DNA from: Paulinella micropora
Taxonomy: Eukaryota > Cercozoa > Imbricatea > Euglyphida
Assembly: GCA_009731375.1 (NCBI GenBank)
Contig: BJOX01000134.1
Location: 687,928 to 751,927 of the forward strand
Length of the DNA stretch: 64,000 nucleotides
Direction of reading: 5' to 3'
This document shows positions 54,443-64,000 of this stretch, one piece after another (position 1 is the first letter of the stretch; every line of letters starts with the position of its first letter). The notes under the pieces are model-generated. The model had not been told where the DNA came from, did no database searches, and saw only the letters and a list, made by a program, of their open reading frames with translations. The translations under genes and the position numbers were made by a program.

Positions 54443-57400
54443 TTAATAACCGAATGGCCTAGTTTCAATCGCATTGTCTACGATACCTATAATATTTCTT
54501 TTAGTGTAAGTAAAGCTGAATATTTTTTCTAAGTATTCACTCGTTATTTTTTTCTGTTGTTTGTCTCTTGTTATCTTGCTGTTTTCTACTATAACAACTT
54601 TACCAGATTTTTCAATTCGTTTAGCAATCAATTTTTCTTCCTGTGTCTTAAGCAACTCTAACAATTCATTCTTGCCGTTCTCAATAAGGTCGTTGTTTTT
54701 AATTCCAAGTCCGCAACTAATAACACTTAACATATTTGGTAAATTTAGTGATTTATTGTTTTCATAATTCATACTAAAGCCTTTTACTTTCATACTTGCT
54801 TTGCCGTTATCTAATACATATCCATAACACTTTGGTCCGCCTCCGATAAAGGTCATAATCTTTGCTCCGTGTAGTTCGTCCGTCCATTCACTTAACAACT
54901 TACCCGTTTTCACATCTGTTTCGCCTTTCGTTAAGTCTGTTGTGTATATGACACTGTCGGTATCGTGGTATAGAATTCTGTTGCCTAGTTTGTCCATCAT
55001 CTCATATAGTCTAATCCTCGCGTGGCAAGTCGTAAATAGAGCAACTACAATATTTGTTTTCACGGGGTCACTTACCGCATCCTGTTTAAGGTCATAACTC
55101 GCTTCTATTATTTTGTCGTTAATAATGTTTATGTTTATGTTATCGACCGATTTATCGCTCATTAACTTGTATAAGGTATCTTTGTCTTTTATCATTTTGT
55201 TTTGAGTTTTGTTTTGCTTTTCACCAAACTTACCCCACAGGCTATTCAAGCGCAACTTAGCAACCGCTCGCCGTCCTGGGTTTTCTTCTATTTTGTTTTC
55301 ATCCATCTTAATTCCCATCCTGACTTCCATACTGTCAACGTAGTTTCTTTTTTGTTCCTGTGTAATACAACCATCAGGGTATCCGCTGGACTCTTGTTTA
55401 ACCTTTAAGAAAGTTTTTATGTAATCTTTGAACAGGCTACTGCTCTGCTCCTTCCAGTGCCATACTTCATATACCTTAATTAGCTTGTAGCCTTTGTCTA
55501 AGGCCTTGTAGATTTCAGGAGTTGCCCACGTTCCCGTTATTGCTCGCTCGTTATCGGCGCGCTTACATTCATCCTTTTGTTCTGTCATTCCGCACTTGTC
55601 GCATAAGTAATACATCAGTTTTCCTCTATCCGCCTTAGGTAAAACTGGGTGTAGTAATTTTCTAGGCAGTAGCATCTTAACCTTAGCCACTCCGAAATAT
55701 TCTCTGTTTATGATTTTGTTTTTCATCTCCTTTCTGTCGTCGTCGTTGTTCGGTCCAATGATAGAATGGTGTCCGCTAGGGTAAGGTCGTAAAACATAAC
55801 GGTCGGATACAGAGAGCATATGTCAACGTATTTCGCATATTCGTTATCGTGCCGTGATTTCCAATACAATGTTAGAGCATCCGTTCTACCTCCAAACATT
55901 GCTTCTCGCGGGTTAAGTCCTTCTTGTTCCGTAATTCGTTCATTAGTATCTTCCGCTAGGCTTTCACTCGTTTTCATTAATCTCCATTCGCATTCCCAGA
56001 TAGATACTAGTTTGCTGACATGTTTGCTCAGTTCTTTTTCTCGTCTCATTGTTGCCTTGTATAGTTCACCCATCGTCTTGTTCTTCTTAGTATTGATTGT
56101 ATTACCATTAAAGCACTTTGGGCATCCGTGCCAGAGACATCCGTGAAATTCGTAAGCGGTTTTCGTCTTTTCATCCCAGCCATCTACGTACGCATTTGAT
56201 TGTCCTAAGTTAAACATTTTTTCACCTCCATTGAAAGCATGTTTGATATCCGTTTGGTCTAACCTGCTTCTGTAGGCTATCCATTCAACACAAGCCCGAG
56301 AGGTAATCCTGTTTTGCTTTTCCGCCTTCAACACAGCAATTGAATTCTCGGGCATAAACTTAGCCCGATACAAAGCCATAACACAACTCGCAATAGTTGT
56401 TTCTTGAAACGGGTCAATACCGAATTCTAAGAAACTGCTTTCTGAAATCCATACATCCCCTTCTCAAAATGTCAACATCGCTATGACAGTATTCCGCGAT
56501 TTCCTTCTGCATGTCAAATGTGTTATTTTTTTGGTTTTCATACCATTCTAAGAATTCCGCTCTTTTCTTATCTTTCATCGTGTCGTATCCGTAGTGATTC
56601 TTATGAGGCATAACACCTACATAATTCTTGTTTTTGTCAGTATTGAAGAAGTGAGGAAAGAAGCCCTTTTTAAGTTCGTTCAATCCGAATGTCTTAGGAA
56701 AGTCTGACAACGGCATCGTGAGGAAACTCAAACTATCAATAAAGCGGTATTTCTTCAAAGTCATCATCATTATCTTACCACCCTGATAAATGACAAATGG
56801 TGCCTGTCCGTTATCCACTAACCACTTAAGAATAAACTGACAATCATAACCGCGACTGTTATGAGCAATGAATGTAAAGCCGTTGTGCTTAGATTCAAAA
56901 GCCCACTTACAGAAATCATCAATGTTCTTATGGATAACTGGTTGTTCCTTATCATCGTAATACTGACTTTCCGCATGATTGACTATGTGCTCGCCCGTGT
57001 CCTGTGTAGCTTGAAAGTCAAAGAATATGTATTTCTCTGAAAAAGGTAATATGTCTTTCTTCACGATTTCGCATTGGTGTTCAAGTGGTTTCAGTTCCTT
57101 ACAATTACGGCATTTCGCATATTCGCATTTGTGTTCGTCCTTCTTCCTGTAATTAAGTCCGCACGTAAGACATTTCGCTTTGATATCGCAATTCGTCCTC
57201 TTGTGGTTGTTGAAGCATACCGTATTCGGAAACTTTCTATTACACGAATAGCAATCAGTCCAATTGCTTTTATCGTTAATACTCTTACAGCCTTTCGTTT
57301 CGCAGATATTGCAAGTAGATTCACAAGCATGTCTTTCTTTGTATCCCCTTAGACATAACTCACAGAAGTTCTTTTTACCTAGCATAGACTTCATATTAGT

Positions 57401-58447
57401 TGGTATTCCTGAAATTAAAACTTTTGCTAGCCACATTAAATACAATCTCGTTATTGTTGAATTTCCTGACAAGATTGTTTATAAGACTGACCTGCTTAAT
57501 GAAAAGGGTGAGCGACTTACGAACCTTTACATACTTAAGACTGAGAACCACTACGATGCGATAACATCCTGAATGACTTTCGCTTCTTCGTGCAACTTAA
57601 TCGCCATCTCCTCCTGTATCTTTCGTCCCATCCTTATTACTTTGAATTTTTCGTGTTTTTCTTTTTTTGCTTTTACTACAACAATTGCTCTGGCTAAGCA
57701 TATGTTGTCTGTATTATTAATTTGAATTACTCCTTTCTTTTTATATACATCAAGCTTATTAATTATTTGAAGCCTAGTCCCGCCCGTCGGCATTTCAACA
57801 GATTTCAAAACAAACCTGAACTTATCCATATTTGTTCCCTTTTCGTCTGTATAAAGGCTTTCGTTGCTTTGAAATAATGCTGACAGTCTTTCCAAAACAT
57901 CGCTGACAGAAATCTCGTTAAGTTTTTTCAAACCCGTAGATACTGTGCCATAGTAATCTACAAACTTGATACTTAGACTTACCATATTATTCTGTCTCTG
58001 TCGTTTAATAAAGTCGTTCAGAATTATCTCAATAAACTTTACTACATCTTCCATACTGAATGAAGTAAAGTTGCCAGTAAGCTTAACCCAATACTGACTT
58101 TCATTAATGCCTAGAATGTGCTTCTTTCTGTCGACGTGTTTGATTTCGTAGTTCGCATACCGCATTAGGTCTTTCACTTTTTCTTTTCTTTCTCTCACTT
58201 TCGCTTCAAACTGAGGAGGTAAGGGTGGTGCTACAGGAATAGCATGATGCTCAAAGTAAACAGCACCTCTTACTCGGTTCACGTAATTCTGGGCCGTTGT
58301 TGTATCCACCTTATACTTTCTTTTATACCCCTCCGGTATTATGTAAAGCACATCTTGACCCCTGACCCTTTTGATTTCATAATTGATTTTTTGTTCCCTA
58401 AATTTGTCCAACCTATACTGAATACCATTGTAAGTATGTGTCTCCAT
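54443..58447 (-). CDS. polB: Protein-primed family B DNA polymerase (pPolB), interrupted and with an internal inversion
   Basis: ATG 58447 (a TTG at 58486 is in frame upstream) opens the N-terminal domain ending KGVIQINNTDNICLARAIVV, typical of Polinton PolB. The next ~165 bp (about 57400-57570) encode their PolB segment on the opposite strand. The frame resumes with a Cys/His-rich zinc region (CELCLRGYKERHAC, CNICETKGC), Exo I FFDFQATQD, Exo II FIAHNSRGYDCQFIL and Exo III YCHSDVDIL. After a shift near 56425 come the Pol A motif VDICSLYPTVM and, after a shift near 55760, Pol B KLRLNSLWGKFG and Pol C YHDTDSVIY. Total ~1,335 codons, usual for Polintons. The enzyme replicates the linear genome from a terminal protein primer. 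Exo I has Gln where Glu normally binds metal. As assembled it cannot make one intact chain. Confidence 0.9.
57400..57570 (+). other. Inverted internal segment of the polymerase gene
   Basis: The plus strand here reads VGIPEIKTFASHIKYN through NHYDAITS*, the stretch that in Polinton polymerases lies between the N-terminal domain and the zinc region. On the coding (minus) strand this stretch is nonsense. The left border is the octamer ggtattcc (57402-57409), which encodes Gly-Ile-Pro on both strands. The right border is the near-palindrome gatgcgataacatc. Confidence 0.8.
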
Positions 58448-58546
58448 AGATTTTCTTTTAGAAAATCGGTTTGTTTGTTCAAACAAACTTGTGTTAGTCA
58501 GTGTATATATTAGTTAACAATTTTTTTGTGGAAATTAAATAATTAT

Positions 58547-58690
58547 CTCAATCGTCTGCCCCCGCCGGTGTAGTCCGCTCGGTCCTGTGTGCCTCTATAT
58601 ATAGGAGGGCCCCTGTGTTTAGATGAAAATTAGGGCGGGGCGGGCGGGGCTGGCTGGGCGGACGGGGCGGGCGAGGCCTAAACAAAATAT
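58547..58690. promoter_or_regulatory. GC-rich island with TATA box upstream of the polymerase gene
   Basis: About 125 bp rich in ggcgggg blocks in otherwise AT-rich DNA, followed on the minus strand by CCTATATATAGAGG. It could be the polymerase promoter or a replication/enhancer element; the sequence alone does not decide. Confidence 0.4.
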
Positions 58691-58704
58691 TATTATTATT
58701 ATCA

Positions 58705-58950
58705 TTATATTGAAATGAGTCCGCAATGACAATTGTATTCACGGTAATGACAGAAATTACACCAGTCATCACTGTCTCGTTTTTTATTAATATTTTGCAT
58801 CATTCTTTCCCATTCTTCTTTTTTCTTCTTTTCTTCTTCTTGTTTTTCAAGAAACCTATTGTGTTTTTTTTATTTCAAGTGTATTTTCTTTCCTGAAATA
58901 TCAACATCAGAACCACAATCACATTTGTATCGTCGTTTGTTTTCTGTCAT
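58705..58950 (-). pseudogene. Small zinc-finger protein, one in-frame stop
   Basis: From ATG 58950 the frame reads YKCDCGSDVDISGKKIHLK, then TAA (58870-58872), then KKHNRFLEKQEEEKKKKEEW and ends with a second cluster WCNFCHYREYNCHCG before TAA at 58705-58707. The C-x-C...H...H finger is the same type as in the two terminus-proximal proteins. Without the stop it would be 81 codons. The TAA directly precedes an A-rich run. Confidence 0.5.
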
Positions 58951-58970
58951 CGTGTCTCTTGTTTGTTTCC

Positions 58971-59393
58971 CTATGTATCCTTATATATTACCCCTTCCTT
59001 TTGTTTAGAAGAAATTTTTTCTGTGTGTATGTTTGATTTCATATGTCTTGCTTTGCTACTTCTATTTATTTCAACTCCGCATTCACACTTAAATGTTTTC
59101 TTCTTCCAATTCCTTTTCTTTTCTTTTTTGATGTCTTTTGTTTCCTTATCATAATTAACTTTCCATTCATCATACTTTGGTTTTACTTTTTCCTGGTATT
59201 TCTTTGCTTCTTCCATTGCTTGTTCTTGTGTTCTTCGTTTTCCAATAGTAAAACTCTTAAACATCGTTTTACCTCCTTCTCTCCATTGTACTTTTACCAT
59301 CGGTCTCTTTTCATTATTCTTTATCATAATACATCCTTTTGAAATTGTAAACCTGCGGCTTATCGCAGTTTTTTGTGTGTCCTCGTTTGTCAT
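58971..59393 (-). CDS. TIR-proximal AP2-like/zinc-finger protein (right)
   Basis: 140 residues from ATG 59393. Clear paralogue of 39769-40215: GCIMIKNNEKRPMVKVQW, RTQEQAMEEAKKYQEKVKP and the finger FKCECGVEINRSSKARHMKS then an HxEK end. Both paralogues are the outermost genes and point inward from the termini, so each could be driven from its adjacent terminal repeat. Likely DNA-binding; function unproven. Confidence 0.7.
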   Translation of the reverse strand: MTNEDTQKTAISRRFTISKGCIMIKNNEKRPMVKVQWREGGKTMFKSFTIGKRRTQEQAMEEAKKYQEKVKPKYDEWKVNYDKETKDIKKEKKRNWKKKTFKCECGVEINRSSKARHMKSNIHTEKISSKQKEGVIYKDT

Positions 59394-59455
59394 CCTGTAT
59401 GTGTCTATATTTTTATGACTTTAATTTAAAATACTAATTTATTTGTCCGTTGCCA

Positions 59456-59545
59456 TTTTGTCCCGGCGGGGCCGGCCGGTGTGTGTTTCTGTGGTGTGGT
59501 GGGTATGTCTTGAAAAAGCGTGCCCAAGTGGCCCCCTATACTACT
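59456..59545 (-). repeat. Terminal inverted repeat, right
   Basis: Reverse complement of 39335-39425 with a few substitutions. Confidence 0.95.
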
Positions 59546-59551
59546 TATATG
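59546..59551. other. Target-site duplication, right copy
   Basis: TATATG, identical to 39329-39334. Confidence 0.9.
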
Positions 59552-60115
<564 letters not shown>

Positions 60116-60189
60116 CCTGGAGACGGTCTCTGCCACTGGCAACTCAGCCTGGGGTTCAGATATAACTATCTCCTACAATGAAGATTTTG

Positions 60190-60573
60190 TGTCCGCCGTT
60201 AATCGCGCGCAGCGCAAGGGCTAAACAGGCAACCAACTCCTGACCATGGCTGATGAAGTCGGGGCGTGATGCAAAGGGTTGATGAAGTCGGGGTTGTAGA
60301 AGGTAACTCACAACGAGCGTGAACTCCTGAAACCTCGACTTGCTCATGGCATCATCTCCTTAGGGCACACGCTCCTGGGGAGTGTTCTAGTGTTGTCCCG
60401 TATAGTTCAAAAGGGCTCGGCTACCTTTCGGCTTGAACTGGGCACAGACACCAACCACAGCGAGACAGTGGTTGGTGTGCAGCTTGGCCGGTGCTGAAAG
60501 TTCTTGTCCGGGGGTAGTATAGGAGGCCATGGCTTTTCAAGCTAAGCCACGCCCATAGATTAAACATTAAACA

Positions 60574-60577
<4 letters not shown>
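60190..60577 (-). repeat. Dispersed ~430 bp unit, copy C (inverted)
   Basis: Reverse complement of most of copies A and B (7441 and 8830), ending ttaaacattaaacatatc next to a TATC array. The 5' third is more diverged. The 75 bp before it (60116-60190) has no match in the window. Confidence 0.75.
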
Positions 60578-60631
<54 letters not shown>

Positions 60632-60950
60632 GATAGAGAGAGACGCAGGGAGAGAGAGAGAGAGAGAGAAGAAGAAGAAGAAGAAGAAGAAGAAGAAGAA
60701 GAAGAAGAAGAAGGAAGAAGGAAGAAGAAGAAGAAGAAGGAGAAGGAGAAGAAGAAGAAGAAGAAGAAGAAGAAGAAGAAGAAGAAGAAGAAGAAGGATT
60801 GGAGAGAGAGAGAGAGAGAAAGAGAAAGAGAGAGAAAGAGAGAGAGAGAGAGAGAGCGTAGGTGTCTGCCTACCCATTTACCTATCTACCTACGTACCTA
60901 CCTACTTACTTACCTATCTACGTACTTACCTACTTACCTACCTAATTAGC

Positions 60951-61017
<67 letters not shown>

Positions 61018-61107
61018 GGGGGGGGGGGGGGGGGGGGCGGGGGGCGGAGAGGGAGGAGGAGGAGGAGGAGGAGAGGGAGTAGTAGAGTAGTAGTAGTGGT
61101 AGTAGCA

Positions 61108-61142
<35 letters not shown>

Positions 61143-61185
61143 GGTAGTAGCAGTAGTAGTAGTAGTAGTAGTATAGTTAGTATAC

Positions 61186-61224
<39 letters not shown>

Positions 61225-61311
61225 CAGTAGTAGTAGTANNNNNNNNNNTCTAGAGAGCGAGCGAGAGAGAGAGATGATTGAGAGATGAGAGAAGAGAGAG
61301 ATCTAGAGATC

Positions 61312-61362
<51 letters not shown>

Positions 61363-61375
61363 GGAGGGAGGGAGA
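60578..61375. repeat. TATC, GA, GAA, poly-G and TAG arrays
   Basis: Simple-sequence succession with a 10-N gap at 61239-61248 and a G run at 60980-61040. No gene is seen. Confidence 0.9.
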
Positions 61376-62553
61376 GAGAAAGATGGGATGACATGAGATT
61401 GTATTGGATGAGATGAGCTGAGAGAGATATCGTAATAGTAAAGTTCTTTTAAAGGAAATAATAACATGAATAAAAAAACAGAGGAAAGAATAGAGAGGAG
61501 CACAGGAAGAAAGCAAGCAAACAAACAGGATAGGAAGCTGAAAAATGAAAAGAAAAAAAAAGGGAAGAATGACGTACAAAGTCAAGACTGAACAAGAAAG
61601 AGAAGAAAAAAAAGAGAGGACGGAGTAAAGGAATATCCAATGCAAGGAAGTAGGAAGAAAAGGAGGGAAATAGACAGACAGACAGAACGACAGATAGACA
61701 GAACAGACAGACAGAGCAGACAGAACAGACAAACAAAACAGAGAACAGACAGACAGAACAGAGAACAGACAGACAGAACAGAACAGACAGAACAGATCAG
61801 AAGAATTTTCGCAAACATAATTGTGTGCACGTGCTTGAAATTTTTTATGTTCCTGGCCCATGCCATGATGGGCTAGGTGTCAGCCTGGAAAATTCCGACA
61901 TCAGTACTGACTCCACTTATGTTTATTATGATAAATGCTGTGATTTTTGCAAAAGTGAAATATTGCAGAGGAAGAACAGAAGCAGATCTAGATGGAATGA
62001 AAAGGCACCCCCGTGCAAAATTTTTCCAAGTCCACAGTCAAAAGGGCCAGCAAAGGTTCCGTAAAAGCGGTGTTTTTTCAGAGCCGCAAGAATCGGCTCA
62101 GAAAAGTTAGAAGAAATTTTCCGCCAATTAGTTGAAGGTGGCATCGCCGTCGGTCTTCCCACTTGCGCGTAAAGGTGGACTGCTTTCCTATTTTTAAACA
62201 CCAGGCTAGCTATAGCTAGTAGAGGTCACTGTTTTTTCTTATTCAGCCAACGGGAAAAACGATAAAAATAACCCGATAATGATGCAGAGTTTGCTGTCAT
62301 AACCGCTAAATTTATGTTTTAACCCGAATTACAGCTTCAACATAAGAGTGGAGGCAGAACGAGTACGTCTTCCAAAAATCGTAAAACACAAGGTTTTTTT
62401 TTATTTTACTAAGATAATACTAATCCACTGTTTTTCCGGAAAGTTGCAACTACTACTACTAGGCCTAGGCCTTCGATTTAATGAAGTTAGGAAATTTAAC
62501 CTCTGGTCCCATACAAATCCTTAGCTCAAGAACTAGAGCTGCTGCTGCTGCTG

Positions 62554-62586
<33 letters not shown>

Positions 62587-62698
62587 GGCCTTCGGTTTAA
62601 TGAAGTTAACAATTTAACCTCTGGTCGATCCATACAAATCGTTAGCTCAAGAGCTATTGATTTAACTAGATGGTGACCTACGTCTCAAGTTATTAAAG
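61376..62698. other. Unassigned sequence with a small tandem duplication
   Basis: Contains GACA-type repeats (61670-61800). A ~75 bp segment around aggccttcgatttaatgaag is duplicated (62463-62536 and 62587-62655), with CTG/CTA trinucleotides between the copies. No supported gene. Confidence 0.4.
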
Positions 62699-63361
62699 NN
62701 NNNNNNNNNNNNNNNNNNNNNNNNNNNNNNNNNNNNNNNNNNNNNNNNNNNNNNNNNNNNNNNNNNNNNNNNNNNNNNNNNNNNNNNNNNNNNNNNNNNN
62801 NNNNNNNNNNNNNNNNNNNNNNNNNNNNNNNNNNNNNNNNNNNNNNNNNNNNNNNNNNNNNNNNNNNNNNNNNNNNNNNNNNNNNNNNNNNNNNNNNNNN
62901 NNNNNNNNNNNNNNNNNNNNNNNNNNNNNNNNNNNNNNNNNNNNNNNNNNNNNNNNNNNNNNNNNNNNNNNNNNNNNNNNNNNNNNNNNNNNNNNNNNNN
63001 NNNNNNNNNNNNNNNNNNNNNNNNNNNNNNNNNNNNNNNNNNNNNNNNNNNNNNNNNNNNNNNNNNNNNNNNNNNNNNNNNNNNNNNNNNNNNNNNNNNN
63101 NNNNNNNNNNNNNNNNNNNNNNNNNNNNNNNNNNNNNNNNNNNNNNNNNNNNNNNNNNNNNNNNNNNNNNNNNNNNNNNNNNNNNNNNNNNNNNNNNNNN
63201 NNNNNNNNNNNNNNNNNNNNNNNNNNNNNNNNNNNNNNNNNNNNNNNNNNNNNNNNNNNNNNNNNNNNNNNNNNNNNNNNNNNNNNNNNNNNNNNNNNNN
63301 NNNNNNNNNNNNNNNNNNNNNNNNNNNNNNNNNNNNNNNNNNNNNNNNNNNNNNNNNNNNN
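62699..63361. other. Assembly gap
   Basis: 663 Ns. Confidence 1.
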
Positions 63362-63493
63362 TTATATTCTCACTCAGTACTATATATAACGGTGGCACTC
63401 GCAAAAGCTGGTAGACACGAGGTGACTCCCCAAGGGGGTTTGGCCAACCACACTCCGGCTTAGGATGTGATCAACGCTGAACTTGTCCCACAC

Positions 63494-63993
63494 TCAGGTA
63501 TCATCTGATGATGAGGTGTCCAACGCCCTCTTTAGGCCCGTAGGCAGTGTCAGGATTCTTGCATCCTTAAGAGATATGCTTTGAGTTCCTTTTTGAATTC
63601 TGTTGTATGAGATATCTCTTAGGTGCTCTGGCAGCTTATCCCATTGTGCTTGTGCTGCTCTGCTGTATTGACCCGTCGTTGAGTCGTTGTACATGTGTTT
63701 CTTTGATGACCGCCTAGTGTTGTAGTTATGAACAGCTGTGATTGGTCGGATATTGTTGTAGTGAAGGGGAAGAAAAGCCTTGAAGGCTGGGTAAATCAGT
63801 GAGTGTGCATCCATGCATACGCTATATTTATACATGTTGAGTATGTTGAGTAAGCGTAGTTGGCAAAAAGAGGCTTGGTAGGTGTTCTCCATGATTTGAG
63901 ACATATCAGACGGACTATGCGTTTTTGGATGATAATGAGTGGATGTATAATGGTGTTGTAGTCATCAGATCCCCATATAGAGATACCATACAT
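63494..63993 (-). pseudogene. C-terminal part of a non-LTR (LINE) reverse transcriptase
   Basis: Two minus-strand frames join with a shift near 63860. The first (63993-63796) reads MYGISIWG ... IQKRIVRLICLKSWRTPTKP then LF. The second (63904-63494) reads LLNILNMYKYSV ... VHNYNTRRSSKK ... AQWDKLPEHLRDI. This series (IWG, QKR.IR, TRxxS, W..LP..I) is the conserved region C-terminal to the RT domain in jockey/CR1/RTE-like LINEs. The element continues beyond the right edge of the window; the frameshift indicates a dead copy or a sequencing error. Confidence 0.7.
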
Positions 63994-64000
63994 AAGTAGG

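Larger units (their letters stand above)
39335..59545. mobile_element. Complete Polinton / Polinton-like virus provirus (20,211 bp)
   Basis: The element is bounded by ~90 bp terminal inverted repeats that begin AGTAGTATAGGGGGCCACTT on both ends, and by a perfect 6 bp duplication TATATG at 39329-39334 and 59546-59551. Polintons typically make 5-6 bp duplications through their retroviral-type integrase. It carries the full Polinton core: integrase, packaging ATPase, adenain-like protease, penton-type minor capsid protein, double jelly-roll capsid protein and protein-primed DNA polymerase B. It also carries fibre, lipase and AP2-like/zinc-finger genes. Structural genes run mostly rightward from 41.9 to 53.3 kb; integrase and polymerase run leftward. 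Composition is AT-rich. Assignment to classical Maverick, mavirus-like or PLV lineages needs phylogeny. Confidence 0.95.

Noticed and set aside
57264-57572. Plus-strand ORF as a separate gene
   Set aside because: Its second half is the inverted polymerase segment and its first half is antisense to the polymerase zinc region. It is explained by the inversion.
44987-58872. Alternative genetic code in which TAA is a sense codon
   Set aside because: TAA is present in frame in the fibre and small finger genes, but many intact provirus genes (ATPase, penton, capsid, lipase, polymerase, integrase) also end in TAA at the expected place.

Overview
The window is nuclear DNA of a eukaryote, probably an alga or other protist. 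The evidence is spliced genes with GT-AG introns (one of them a class I haem peroxidase of the ascorbate/cytochrome c peroxidase type), several LTR and non-LTR retroelement remnants, and very large tetra- and trinucleotide microsatellites (GATA/TATC, CATA/TATG, CAA, CTA, GA). The species cannot be named from sequence alone. Runs of exactly ten N mark scaffold joins, and larger N runs lie at 15850-15976, 35978-36057 and 62699-63361.

Layout. 1-5853: the 3' end of a Ty3/gypsy-like retroelement (integrase end, pol tail, a broken third ORF with an N-terminal membrane segment, polypurine tract, 3' LTR). 6483-6900: a second, AT-rich gypsy integrase fragment. 7262-13862: microsatellites with a dispersed ~430 bp unit embedded in GATA tracts. 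13892-23016: one peroxidase gene in about 16 small exons whose introns are mostly microsatellite; its proximal-His exon and its last exon each have degenerate tandem copies, and the last intron holds a pair of ~520 bp inverted repeats. 24182-25228 (minus): a four-exon SET-domain gene. 26679-29610: a lysine-rich multi-exon gene of unknown function. 29907-34395 (minus): a Ty1/copia-type gag-protease-integrase fragment with no reverse transcriptase. 35290-35941: a second gypsy LTR. 36500-39328: GA and CATA repeats.

The main discovery is a complete 20,211 bp Polinton/Polinton-like virus (PLV) provirus at 39335-59545. It has ~90 bp terminal inverted repeats and a perfect 6 bp target-site duplication (TATATG), and it sits inside a CATA microsatellite. 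It encodes a retroviral-type integrase, a long repeat-rich fibre with a C-terminal S74-type chaperone, a small membrane protein, an A32/FtsK-type packaging ATPase, a basic virion-type protein, an adenain-like protease, a penton-type minor capsid protein, a double jelly-roll major capsid protein, a second fibre-like ORF, a DUF3820-like protein, a lipase, a protein-primed DNA polymerase B, and paralogous AP2-like/zinc-finger proteins next to both termini. Together they supply integration, protein-primed replication, packaging, capsid assembly and maturation, and host attachment.

Many provirus genes carry single-nucleotide frame lesions. The polymerase gene also contains a ~165 bp internal inversion and has Gln in place of the Exo I glutamate. 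Near-identical hairpin cassettes lie at the 3' ends of its transcription units. After the provirus come more microsatellites, an inverted copy of the dispersed unit (60190-60577), low-complexity purine tracts, a gap, and the C-terminal end of a LINE reverse transcriptase on the minus strand (63494-64000).
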